Part shown: piece by piece, positions 21,801 to 30,330 of the stretch
How the letters are laid out: each line of letters starts with the position of its first letter
How positions within the stretch are numbered: position 1 is the first letter of the stretch
Source of the DNA: Agelas oroides
Taxonomy: Eukaryota > Porifera > Demospongiae > Agelasida > Agelasidae
Assembly: GCA_949130485.1 (NCBI GenBank)
Contig: OX422185.1
Coordinates: 7,479,127 to 7,543,126, forward strand
Direction: 5' to 3'
Length of the DNA stretch: 64,000 bases
Translations under genes and position numbers: made by a program
Notes under the pieces: model-generated
Told to the model about the DNA's origin: nothing
The model's input: the letters and a program-made list of their open reading frames with translations, nothing else
Databases searched by the model: none

Positions 21801-24358
21801 AAGATGCCATTGAGTTGCGAAAACAGCTCCAAGAGCTTTTCACGAAAGGTGGCTTTCTCCTGAGGAAATGGAATTCCAGCGAGCCAGCAGTACTGGACCA
21901 TATCCCTGCCGATCTTAAAGAGTTCAATCCAACCCAGCAATTACCCGATCCTGACCAGTACACAAAGACCCTTGGCATTGAATGGAATGCCAGGCAAGAT
22001 CACTTTCGCCTTACAGTTGCTGAATTACCTCCCATTACCAATATCACCAAGCGAGCACTTGTCTCTGACATTGCTAAGACCTATGATGTCCTTGGTTGGT
22101 TCTCTCCCGCAATCATCAAGGTCAAGATACTCCTACAGCAGCTCTGGGAACAGAAAGTTGGCTGGGATGACCCCGTACCACAATCTATCTTGGATGTCTG
22201 GCTACAATGGCGCTCTGAGCTACATTTCCTCACACACAAGCACATCCCTCGATGTTACGTTGACAAGAAGTTTCGAATCACCTCAATGCAACTCCATGGA
22301 TTCAGTGATGCCTCTGAGCGAGCCTATGGGGCAGTCATCTACGTCAGAATGACTGACTCTTCCAACAATGTTCAAACTTCTTTGGTGACCTCCAAGACCA
22401 AAGTAGCTCCCATCAAGCGATTGACTATTCCCCGACTTGAACTCTGTGGTGCCTACCTGCTAGCACAGCTGCTCCACCATGTTCGCCAAGTGTTCCAATT
22501 ACCCCTCAGCTCCATCTACGCCTGGACTGATAGCACTATTGTCCTCAACTGGCTCATTGGGAATTCAAGAAGGTTCAAAACCTACGTTGGAAATAGAGTC
22601 TCCTACATTGCTGATCTCATCAGTCCAGAAAGATGGAACCATGTCAATGGTGCTGAAAATCCAGCTGACTCAGCATCCAGAGGCCTCTTCCCTTCAGAAC
22701 TACTGGAGTGTTCACTATGGTGGAATGGCCCTACATGGCTCAAATTATCACCTGCTGACTGGCCTAAACAATCAGTACTGCCCCCAAATGACACTCATGA
22801 AGAAGAAAGAGAAATCACACTTCATTTAATCTCTCAACCTTGTTCTCCTGTGATTCCATTTGAACAGTATTCAGACTTCAACCATCTCAAACGCATAACA
22901 GCCTGGATTCTTCGGTTCACCAAGAACTGTCACTCTGGAACACAGAAACACCTCACTCCCTTGCTTTCCACCGAAGAATTGCATGAAGCAGAATACTATT
23001 GGATCTCCATCATCCAAAATGACCATTTCCAGAATGAAATTCAAACCCTGAAGCAGGAACGTCTATTGAAGAAATCCAGTCCTTTTCTACCACTCCATCC
23101 CTTCCTGGATTCCAACAAATTGCTACGCGTCGGTGGCAGACAGCAGAATTCCAAGCTTTCTTACTCGAATCAGCACCCCCTGATTCTACATGGAAAACAC
23201 CCCGTGACCAAACTAATCATTCACTCTGAACATCAACGCCTCCTACATGCTGGGCCCACTCTCCTCACTGCCTCACTATGTCGTCACTATCACATCACAG
23301 GATGTCGGAAGACTATCCGTTCCATCACTCGTGGATGTATCACCTGCCGACGCACCTCTGCTCGACCACAACCTCAAATGCTGGGCCAACTACCCATTGA
23401 AAGGATCACTCCCGGACCGGTGTTCGATCAAACTGGAGTAGACTATGCTGGTCCTGTCTACATCAAATATGGTTATGTCCGCAAGCCCACTGTGATCAAA
23501 GCCTATGTATGTGTATTCGTTTCACTCTCTGTTAAAGCCGTCCACTTGGAACTTGTTTCTGACCTCACCTCTGAGGCATTCATAGCCACTCTCAGAAGGT
23601 TCATTTCTCGCCGTGGCAAGCCCTCACTCATTTGGAGTGACAATGGAACGAATTTTGTTGGTGCTTCCCGAGAGCTTCAAGAACTAGCTGATTTTCTCGA
23701 AAGACAAAAAACACAGCAAGAGATATCACGATTCTGCTCTAACCAGCATATCAAGTGGAAGTTCATCCCCGAGCGTGCTCCTCACTTTGGCGGCCTTTGG
23801 GAAGCTGCTGTCAAAAGCATGAAGATCTGCCTCAGGCGTACTGTATCTTTCCACAAGCTAACTTTCGAAGAATTCACTACCATACTCACGCAGATCGAAT
23901 CCTGTCTAAACAGTCGCCCTCTGGTACCACTTCAGTATGATGAAGACGGCATCGAAGCTCTCACACCTGGTCATTTCCTCATTGGCAAACCACCAGAATC
24001 TATTCCAGATCCTGCTTTCTCCTATCGCACTCTATCTCTACTACGGCGCTGGCACTTATGTCAAGCTCTTGTTCGCCACTTCTGGCAGAGATGGTCTACA
24101 GAATACATCTCCTCACTCAGACGCTACACCAAATGGCACCATCCCACTAGAAATGTCCAAGTTGGAGATGTCGTTATCCTCCAAGAAGACAATATGGTTC
24201 CCACTAAGTGGCCACTTGCCAAGGTTATTCAAACACATACTGGAAAGGACGGATTAGTCAGAGTGGTCACTATTAAGACTGCCACCGGAACCTACAAGAG
24301 GCCTGTGATTAAAATCGCTCTACTCCTTCCCTCAGACTCTCCTCCTAATGTTACTTAA
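18821..24358 (+). CDS. BEL/Pao gag-pol polyprotein
   Basis: A single 1845-residue frame starting at ATG 18,821 (MSETDQPTLATLRKRRGVSK), 146 bases after the LTR. In order: an N-terminal helical/coiled region (about 1-215); the DUF1759-type gag region (about 220-400, VPTFDGNILNWQMFWEQF); a CCHC zinc knuckle C476-x2-C479-x4-H484-x4-C489 followed by a second Cys/His cluster; an aspartic protease with D569 in LLDSAS; RT with the first aspartate D906 (LTADVSKMY) and Y982-V-D984-D985; RNase H with D1163 (GFSDAS); the integrase H2C2 finger (H1468, H1472, then CITC near 1506); and the integrase core D1541, D1607, E1661. The C-terminal DUF5641-like tail has VGDVVILQEDN. No stops or frameshifts. Length and order are typical for BEL/Pao. 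It copies element RNA into DNA and integrates it. Confidence 0.95.
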   Translation: MSETDQPTLATLRKRRGVSKASITRLNTRLKDLESRIHEPTTSSLAQRMSQMLDNLDADFKKHHYAVIDRIDEADVEALSREQDALDQHDDGISDLAMRIEQVIGACSLTSGLGARKIVLRRLSYLKNSLSAISTAVHALTAESAELHLLHQYQEQLPDFKKELGDVRQTLLSLGVEEGDELETSTNAIDKVLFDCSLQLKKLLFTLPNPISDPLMESSATMVTGVKLPKIDVPTFDGNILNWQMFWEQFSIAIHERSSLSDTEKLVYLHHSLKDSAAKKVIEGLSRSGDQYAEAIMCLQSRYDRPRLIHQTHVKKIVEIAPLKEGSGKELRYLHDTAQQHLRALKAMGQEPSGSFITALLELKLDQNTMFEWQKCSQESSEVPHYKDLLGFINLRAQASEFVSSETKKFIHTERHLPRRVPPSKPGPIVSFATSASNTDNCALCKNEKHPLYVCTRFKSLPRDKMMSTIKSNELCLNCLRPGHFSKQCPSLNRCRKCQKPHHTLIHDDSKETLPSQSDKTLTSSTSSTEPTVLSHTVAGVTSNTLLMTCQVLVKAPHNSSVKARALLDSASSTSFVSERLAQSLCLPRFHHNIRISGIAGLSHQSPLQSVATFNVSPVHTAAKSLSVSAIVVPRVTCDLPVQPVHFDSQWTHLKDLKLADPDFGRPGKIDILLGIDVYTDVLLHGRRSGPPGSPIAFETIFGWVLAGRTSSHTSVCLSIATHHVSVTSADDLLRKFWEIEESPKGPSNLSPDERLVVQHFKDTHTRSDEGRFIVPLPKRPRSKSLGESRSQAVKRFLSLERSLYSKGQFQEFSTVMEEYFKMNHAELVPVADLQKPPKEIFYLPMHAVRKEHSSTTKLRVVFDASAKSASGISLNVLLLVGPTVHSPLIDVLLRFRLHRVALTADVSKMYRAIELVPSDRDLHRFVWRRTPEEPLQDYRMTRVTFGVSASSFAANMSLKQNALDFAVDYPQAAKVVEDSFYVDDGLTGADSIQDAIELRKQLQELFTKGGFLLRKWNSSEPAVLDHIPADLKEFNPTQQLPDPDQYTKTLGIEWNARQDHFRLTVAELPPITNITKRALVSDIAKTYDVLGWFSPAIIKVKILLQQLWEQKVGWDDPVPQSILDVWLQWRSELHFLTHKHIPRCYVDKKFRITSMQLHGFSDASERAYGAVIYVRMTDSSNNVQTSLVTSKTKVAPIKRLTIPRLELCGAYLLAQLLHHVRQVFQLPLSSIYAWTDSTIVLNWLIGNSRRFKTYVGNRVSYIADLISPERWNHVNGAENPADSASRGLFPSELLECSLWWNGPTWLKLSPADWPKQSVLPPNDTHEEEREITLHLISQPCSPVIPFEQYSDFNHLKRITAWILRFTKNCHSGTQKHLTPLLSTEELHEAEYYWISIIQNDHFQNEIQTLKQERLLKKSSPFLPLHPFLDSNKLLRVGGRQQNSKLSYSNQHPLILHGKHPVTKLIIHSEHQRLLHAGPTLLTASLCRHYHITGCRKTIRSITRGCITCRRTSARPQPQMLGQLPIERITPGPVFDQTGVDYAGPVYIKYGYVRKPTVIKAYVCVFVSLSVKAVHLELVSDLTSEAFIATLRRFISRRGKPSLIWSDNGTNFVGASRELQELADFLERQKTQQEISRFCSNQHIKWKFIPERAPHFGGLWEAAVKSMKICLRRTVSFHKLTFEEFTTILTQIESCLNSRPLVPLQYDEDGIEALTPGHFLIGKPPESIPDPAFSYRTLSLLRRWHLCQALVRHFWQRWSTEYISSLRRYTKWHHPTRNVQVGDVVILQEDNMVPTKWPLAKVIQTHTGKDGLVRVVTIKTATGTYKRPVIKIALLLPSDSPPNVT

Positions 24359-24383
24359 GACCATCCGGTCTTGGCCGGCGGTA

Positions 24384-24699
24384 TGGTGCTGCAAGCAGAC
24401 TTATGTTGGACACATGCACATAATTGTTGGATTGTACCCACCTTTGTTCACTTGCATGGTTGCCGTTAAATCATTGTACTTGCAGCAGACTTGTGTCTTT
24501 TCATTATCTATTGTCCTCGTCATGTGCTCTTGTAATTTGTCTATGGAACTTTCTAGAACATTCCTCTTCTCCTATTTAAGTTTCTGTGATTGCCACTTGT
24601 CATTGTCAGTTCTTTGATTGCCATTTGCCATGAAGTGAATATATTTCCTACCCTGCTATGCGCATCTCGTCTAACTACTGTCCGAGAGAGAGCTCAACA
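24384..24699 (+). repeat. 3' LTR of the BEL/Pao element
   Basis: 316 bp, same sequence as 18,359-18,674 by eye. It is preceded by CTTGGCCGGCGGTA, a weak purine-rich candidate for the polypurine tract, and followed by the second ACTAT target copy. Confidence 0.93.
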
Positions 24700-24822
24700 A
24701 CTATATTGTTGAAGGGCTACACCGGGGTTTCCGCATTGGCTTCGATTACGGGAAACACAGCTGTGTACCTGCACATGACAACCTTGAAGGAGCCTTCATT
24801 GGCACACAACTCTCCAATGCCT
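24700..24822 (+). pseudogene. DIRS-like pol fragment, right part (plus strand)
   Basis: Immediately after the BEL 3' LTR the frame cut at 18,358 resumes: IVEGLHRGFRIGFDYGKHSC, then VPAHDNLEGAFIGTQLSNA and a TGA. GFRIGFDY is a conserved block upstream of the RT domain in DIRS-like pol proteins. Removing the BEL element and one ACTAT joins KNY to IVEGL in frame. The fragment ends exactly where the minus-strand RT piece (18,279) would begin in a normal element. Confidence 0.65.
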
Positions 24823-25127
24823 GAATGTCATCTGAATAAATGTAGTGTCCCTTCCTGAGATTTCTTTCCTGGTGCAGGCACCAGTCACTTGTGCCGCGAG
24901 CACCTGTGAATGTAAGGGTACTTGTGACCCGCATTCCTCTGTGAACTGCTGCCCCTCCCTTTTTTTTTTTTTTCCTTTTTTTGTTGTTGTAGCTGGTGCA
25001 TGTCTGTCTGTCAGCTGATGTGTAAAGTCTGCCAGTAAGGGGTGTAGGTATGTTGGAGTACTTAGATGTAAGCATATGGGAGGGGCAGCATTAGACCCCA
25101 CCCACTAAAATTGGGGGGGGTGGCCAG

Positions 25128-25506
25128 CGCGAAGCGCGAGGCGTGTAAGGCTCAGATGTTCAACATGCTCCAGACCTGACAGTCAGACCTTAGCCTAAGT
25201 CAAAGTCAGAGAAAAAGGTGTGAAATAAAGACGAGAAAATAAATAGGAGAAAAAAAGACAGTGACTCAGGGAGGGACTCGAACCCGCGACCTGGCAAAAG
25301 GCCTGCCATGCTCTAACCAACTGAGTTACCGAGTCACTCGGCAACTCAGTGGGTGAGTTCGAGTAATTAAGGCTGAGCTGCCAGGATCCAGCTGAAGCGG
25401 ATACCAAGCTGGCATGTTCGATGTGGAGGGTGCGGTGAGCGCGAAGCGCGAGGCGTATAAGGCTCAGATGTTTAACATGCTCCAGACCTGACAGTTAGAC
25501 CTTAGC
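25128..25506. repeat. Direct repeat pair flanking a tRNA-like sequence
   Basis: GCGAAGCGCGAGGCGT.TAAGG followed by CTCAGATGTT.AACATGCTCC and AGACCTGACAGT.AGACCTTAGC occurs at about 25,128-25,194 and again at about 25,439-25,506 with few differences. The 245 bp between them contains the tRNA-like sequence. The right copy breaks the DIRS gag frame. Confidence 0.85.
25261..25337 (-). pseudogene. tRNA-like sequence (SINE head or tRNA pseudogene)
   Basis: The minus strand reads GTGACTCGGTAACTCAGTTG, a D arm ending GAGC, an anticodon-like hairpin TGGCA-GGCCTTT-TGCCA and a T arm GCGGGTTCGAGTCCC, with a complementary end GAGTCAC. The B-box (GGTTCGAGTCC) is intact. The A-box is altered, position 33 is G rather than T, and the acceptor fit needs a bulge. 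A functional tRNA is therefore unlikely. Confidence 0.6.
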
Positions 25507-27172
25507 AGGGTTGCTGCCGTGGAAATGTAGTAGTCCCACAGGTCTGCATCATGAACTGACCACTTTCGATTACCCTGTGCTGCTGCTTTCATGCGATACT
25601 CCTTATCAAACTCGATCCACCGACTGCCTTTCACTCGAACTGCTCTAATTACCAGCAGCAAATAGGCCGCCATGTGTGGGACTGCAGATGCATCTGTCGA
25701 TCCCACAATGGCAATGAGCGTGGTAAAAGCCTCCACCCAGGACAAAATATCTGCAATGTCTCTCTTTGACTTCTTCAACTGCTCCATTGATTGTACCAAC
25801 ACCACTTGCCCATCCGCCTGTGCCTGCTGCAGCAGGCTCCACTCGTCCTCCACACAGTAGGGCTTCGAGGGCAGCAGTTCAACCAAATTGATGTACTGCC
25901 ACGCTCTAGCTTTTACCGCCAGCTTCTTTGGTACTGGCCAGATGCCCTCCACCATTAAGAGTCACTCAGTTGAACCACCGGGCTCTAACCCCCCCTTCTT
26001 TGTTACAGTTGTAGGGGGAAGTGGGTCACTCTCCTTCTGTCCCAACAGGCCTCCCGCCAATGCTGGGAAGGAGATAGGTGCTGACAAACTGCTAACTGTC
26101 GCCAGCTGGGGCAATAAGTTCATGGGAGGGGTTGTCCCCAGCCTTACAGTCCCCGCATGTAAAGAAATGGAGCCCATCATTTCACCTCCCTGTCACCCAT
26201 GACGATTCTGCCACTGGGCCATACCCACCGGGACTCCACCCCCCCCCCCCATTGGTTTGTGGGTGACCACCCCCAGGAGTCCTAATCCATGCACCCCTGA
26301 GGGGGGACATCCCACTCTCCATTCCTCATTAGGCTTCAGCTCATTCCTGTTCCAGTGGGTGTGTCCCACCCCTTCAGGCATCTGGCCTATTCCATTCTGA
26401 AGAGTGCCCCCAGGCTTCTTGTCCATTCCCTTCTGGTGGACACATCCCACCCTTTTGGGCCTCAAGCCCTTTCATTCTGGTGGGCGCATCCCACCCAATT
26501 GGGCCTCTTGCCCATTCCATTCTGGTGGGCGCATCCCACCCAATTGGGCTCTTGCCCTTTCATTCTGGTGGGCCCATCCCACCAATCTGGGCCTCTAGCC
26601 CTTTCCATTCTGGTGGGCATCTCCCACCCTCTTTCCCATTCCATTCCAGTGGGCACATCCCACGCCTCTGGGCTCCTTGCCCATTCCATTCTAGTGGGTG
26701 TGTCCCACCTCTTTTAGGCCACATGCCTATCCCATTCCGGTGGGGCTTCTAGCCCCATTCCATTCTGGTGGGCACTGGGAAGCCGGACAAGATTCCTCAA
26801 CCCATAGATCCTGAAGAGGCCTTGACCTACCCCCTTCCCGGTGGGCGGTCTCGTCGCCAGCCAGGCCTTCTGGCCGGGTTGTCACCACATTACGCAGTTG
26901 TCCCCAGATTCAAATACTCCCTTACCTGCTTTGCTCTGGGTCGCTGGTGTGTCTGTACTTGCTGCTGTTGAGGGGCCGCCCGTTCCACCCGCGCCGGACG
27001 TAGTTTCTCTGTCCTCTCTCTGGCCTTGGCGCCGTAGGATCTCGGCCACCGTCGAGGCGATGGACGAAATATCTTCGGCCGAGAGGCGGACAATTGGTGC
27101 CGGTGCTGCTCTCCCAGGTGCCGCTGTCTCCCTCCCGCTCTCGGTCTGGGTGTCGTCCATCTCTGGTTCCAT
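25464..27172 (-). pseudogene. DIRS-like gag, decayed
   Basis: Minus-strand pieces in order. 27,172-26,882 begins MEPEMDDTQTESGRETAAPG and includes IVRLSAEDISSIASTVAEIL, a typical N-terminal segment of DIRS-type gag. Next is a repetitive coding stretch (26,775-26,340). 26,180-25,962 is a Pro/Gly-rich linker. After an in-frame TGA at 25,962, VEGIWPVPKKLAVKARAWQY continues to a conserved core: INLVELLPSKPY, SKRDIADILSWVEAFTTLIA, AAYLLLVIRAVR, DKEYRMKAAAQGNRKWSVHD, DLWDYYIS. The core pattern (PVP.KL...I...YV.M.ELLP, then W...F..Y) is one I associate with gag of tyrosine-recombinase retrotransposons in sponges and cnidarians. The zinc-knuckle end is missing; the frame stops in the repeat at 25,506. 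Non-functional. Confidence 0.6.
26340..26775. repeat. 45-bp coding minisatellite inside DIRS gag
   Basis: Nine or so imperfect units of 43-48 bp containing CATTCTGGTGGGCGCATCCC and CACCC..TTGGGCCTCTTGCC. On the gag (minus) strand this gives a 15-residue repeat of the type PNWVGCAHQNGMGKR. Phase slips between units (43, 45 and 45 bp spacing) show the coding constraint is gone. Confidence 0.8.
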
Positions 27173-27179
27173 GATTGTT

Positions 27180-27983
27180 TCGAGGTGGCGCTACCGTTGC
27201 TGCTAGCATGTGGTCAGGTAGCCTGATACTAACTGCGCATGCCCAGAACCTCTCCAAATCCCGCCCAGAATGCGCAAGGTGTACACCTTGTCCATTAACT
27301 CCGTTTAACTATAGGTTAAACTCCATTTAACTGAAATTTCAGGGGAAGGTGCTTGAGATTTTATGAATACTACATATGCATGGCCACCTCACGTGACTTA
27401 TATACACAATGTTGCCAATGTGTATTGATAATGCTTAAGTGTTTATTGCCAGACCATGAATGAAGTTCACATGGTTATGATCATTCTATCTCTGGTTGAA
27501 CATTTTTATGAAATACTAAGTTTCCAAGAACAGTTACAAACAATCATGAACTTCTTGTGAACTTACCCTTGTTCAAGTTTCAAGATCCCAACTTTTTAGG
27601 TAATGAGTGTAATGTGTAGGGTATAGAGCTATACATCATAGGAAATGTGTACACAAACACTACACACAGGCACAAATTTCGAGCAAGGTCATGCGTCTGA
27701 GTAACTTGGAGAATGTTCACTTTCATTCTCCTTTATTCTGGAACTAAAGCAACAAATGTCAACCCTATTTAACTGAAAATTGCACTAGTATAGCTGAGCA
27801 CATTGAATTTTGGTCTCTATTCTGCACTTATCCAATCAAAATTTACGAACTTTTTATGAACATAAAGAGTTACTTGCATTAGAATAGCGTATCTAGCAAC
27901 ACTGACTGCCCTGGTAAAGTCAATTAGGGCCTTGTTAGCTTTTCAATAAAGTTGTGACCTGCTTTTACCTTTTTTTTTTTTCA
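27180..27983. other. Spacer / end of methyltransferase intron A
   Basis: No coding exon. A small inverted repeat GTTTAACTATAGGTTAAAC lies near 27,303-27,321. The last bases form a strong polypyrimidine tract and CAG acceptor for the methyltransferase main exon. Confidence 0.5.
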
Positions 27984-27984
27984 G

Positions 27985-28794
27985 ATCCATGGAAAGGATT
28001 TTGTTTGGAGAGGACTATTGTGACAAGTTTAACCCCCAGGACTTTCTGCAGGCATACTACAGTACCACTAATCTGAATCCAGTTCACCTGTTCAGACTGA
28101 AAGAGTTGCATGAATTCTATCATTCCTACCCATCCACTGCAAAACTCAAGATACTGGACATTGGCAGTGGGCCCGCCATTGCCAACACCATTAGTGCTGC
28201 ACCCTATGCAGCTGAGATTGTTACTCTGAGTACACTGAGGCAAACCGTTCAGCACTGTTGCAGTGGCTCAACAATGATCCGAAGGCTTTTGACTGGACAC
28301 ACATCTTCAAACATGTTGTAGTTGATTTAGAGGGCAAGACTGAGGAAGAAGTACCAATACGAGCAGAGTTGGTGCGCAAAGTAGTCAAAGGAGTTGTGCC
28401 GTGTGATGCTAACAGAACGCCACCAATTCCAACTGAGTATGTCAATCAGTATGACATTGTCACTGATTTTCTGTGCCTTGTAAGCGCTTGTGCCACAACA
28501 GAAGATTATACAGCTGCATTAGTCAGGCTGCACGCTCTCCTGAAGTCTGGAGGCAAGATTGTATTGTACACACCTGAATATGAAAATACTCTAACCCCAG
28601 TCTCATATCCTGTAGGACCCCATAATCTTTTTGAATTGCCTCTCACAAGGGACATCGTTTTGAAGTCACTGGAACAAGCTGGTTTTCATGATGTAAAGAG
28701 GATGGCAACAACAAGAGAAGATTTGGGGTTACCTGATGACTTCAAGCCTGATGTTGTTGGTTACAGTTTTATAACTGCTAGTAAGACGAACTGA
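27985..28794 (+). pseudogene. NNMT/PNMT/TEMT-family methyltransferase, copy 1, frameshifted
   Basis: Main exon following TTTTTTTTTTTTCAG. The first frame reads SMERILFGEDYCDKFNPQDF and keeps the SAM-binding motif LKILDIGSGPAIANTISAAP. It then loses one base near 28,222-28,228 (GTTACTCTGAGTAC where the paralogues have GTTCTCTCAGAGTAC). Downstream coding resumes in another frame from QWLNNDPKAFDWTHIFKHVV to the C-terminus SFITASKTN. The family transfers methyl groups from S-adenosylmethionine to small amines (nicotinamide, phenylethanolamine, indolethylamine, thioether) in the cytosol. Everything else is well conserved, so inactivation is recent or a sequencing error is possible. Confidence 0.8.
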
Positions 28795-29604
28795 TGAATG
28801 AACTGGAAGTACTTTACATTAGGCCCCAATTCGTTGATTATTAGTTTCTCATCAACCACCCGCATGGATTTTGTAGATAGAATTTATCACCATTATTTTT
28901 ATTTGCACATATCAACAACGTTAATTAAAGAAACGAGCTATAGGCGTCATGAGCACAGCGATGGACGTAACGCTAACAAACGTGTCTGTCTAGTGCACAG
29001 CATCCAAAACAACCCTTCCACAATGGCTGATAATGAGCGACGATCATCTTGCCATCACGCTTGTCAACTTCTTTCATGAGAAATATCTGTTGGCTGAATA
29101 ATGGTATACCCGTCCGCGCGAATTGTGTGCAAATAGTATCTGCACTAGTCGCTTTTCTATTAGCCATACAGAGGTCTACTAATAATGCATGTGAACGGTT
29201 CAAGTAACAAGGATAATAACTTATAGTTCACATTCTTTTCCACTTGTTATCGTTCAAAGTTGCCATGTTAGTCTTTTCAAGACGTTTGCACCAACGGTAT
29301 GTTGTCCAAGTCCTGTCCACGGTAACAATGTTTCGCGGCGAATAACTATCGGGGCATACCCCCGAGGTTTAGTTACGCAGCAGCTATCGCCCTAGGGGAC
29401 GGTTAAGGTTGCTATGCGCAGTTGGAGCAAAAGCGGTTTACGTGAGTCTTTCCTTGCTGAACATAGTTTCAATGAAAATACGCGACCTTCAAACGGAATT
29501 GCAATCGCCGGTGTCACAGGAAATCCGACCCGGTGTCATGAAAATACAGTCATTTTTACTACCTTTGCATAACGTAGCCAGCTAAGCGCTACAACCGCAA
29601 CCTT
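28795..29604. other. Spacer, no gene recognised
   Basis: No clear AATAAA directly after copy 1; AATTAAAGAAAC at 28,920 is the nearest candidate. The rest is unremarkable. GGGGCATACCCCCGAGG near 29,351 is locally self-complementary. Confidence 0.4.
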
Positions 29605-30250
29605 CTATGGCCTCCTAATTGGATTATTTGTGCAAGTGTGGTAACCTTCTATGGCCTCCAAAATCCATACACATGGACCAATAGCGTTTTCCTTTCCCTT
29701 GTAGTGAGTAACCATATAACAACATAGAGCAGCATGCCTATCACAGCCAGTTTCATCAACAAAAACTAGCATTTCGGGATTGTACACAGACATTTCTTCT
29801 GTGTATGTTTCCCTGAGTTGCTCACTTCACTACTGTGCTCTCAATGTTAGTTGAAAAACATTGCTGCTGAAGGAACCTACAGATGCTTGAAGTACTGATA
29901 TATAGTGTTCCCACTTGTATGGAATACATGGTGCTGCAATTCATGTAAGTACACTGAAGGGTCATCTAAAACCATTTCAATGATAGCCAATTCATCGTGA
30001 ATGCTCAACTTCTTGGTGGTGTTTACATGGAACCCTTGTACAGTTCCTGTTTCATCAAACAGTTTCACAGTTCTCTACACAGTAGAGGGGTCCACATTCA
30101 AATAACTTGCTATCTGGTTGTAGGATAGCCCAAGAAGGGATCTTTGGTATACCATCCTCCACCTAAGGTCGCTGGAATATGCCCTTGAACGCTCACTTTC
30201 AATTGAATGTGTATAGCCATAGCACAAACACGCAAATTCAAACTTTCCCC
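29605..30250 (-). pseudogene. IS630/Tc1-mariner-type transposase relic
   Basis: The minus strand begins near AYSSDLRWRMVYQRSLLGLS, YNQIASYLNVDPSTV (a helix-turn-helix DNA-binding head), an in-frame TAG at about 30,075, then RTVKLFDETGTVQGFHVNTT, KKLSIHDELAIIEMVLDDPS and VYLHELQHHVFHTSGN. After a damaged stretch, MSVYNPEMLVFVDETGCDRH gives the first catalytic-Asp block (FVDETG) of the DDE/D fold. The rest of the catalytic domain (second Asp and final Glu/Asp) is not recognisable beyond 29,605. Stops, frameshifts and truncation make it dead. Terminal repeats were not found. Confidence 0.75.
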
Positions 30251-30330
30251 TGACCATTGCAGCACTACGCGCAGTACATAGGCTGCTCTGCATTCCAATT
30301 AGGAAGCCACACAGTACTTTTAGCACTTAG

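Larger units (their letters stand above)
18359..24699 (+). mobile_element. Complete, young BEL/Pao LTR retrotransposon
   Basis: A 6341-bp element with 316-bp LTRs, one uninterrupted 1845-residue gag-pol frame and a 5-bp target duplication, ACTAT (18,354-18,358 and 24,700-24,704). Both LTRs begin TGGTG and end CAACA. By eye they are identical over their whole length, so the insertion is recent. There is no env-like frame between pol and the 3' LTR (only 25 bases). All catalytic residues checked are present (see the protein entry), so it could be capable of movement. It sits inside a DIRS-like coding relic. Confidence 0.95.

Noticed and set aside
24840..25260. Minus-strand frames through the poly(T)/poly(A) tract
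   Set aside because: A lysine-run artefact (KKGKKKKREG) from the homopolymer.
25261..25337. Functional tRNA gene
   Set aside because: Position 33 is not T, the acceptor stem needs a bulge and the A-box is altered, in a repeat-flanked context; treated as tRNA-derived.
28258..28794. Separate short methyltransferase starting at 28,258
   Set aside because: It lacks the SAM-binding motif and begins mid-domain; better explained as the downstream half of frameshifted copy 1.
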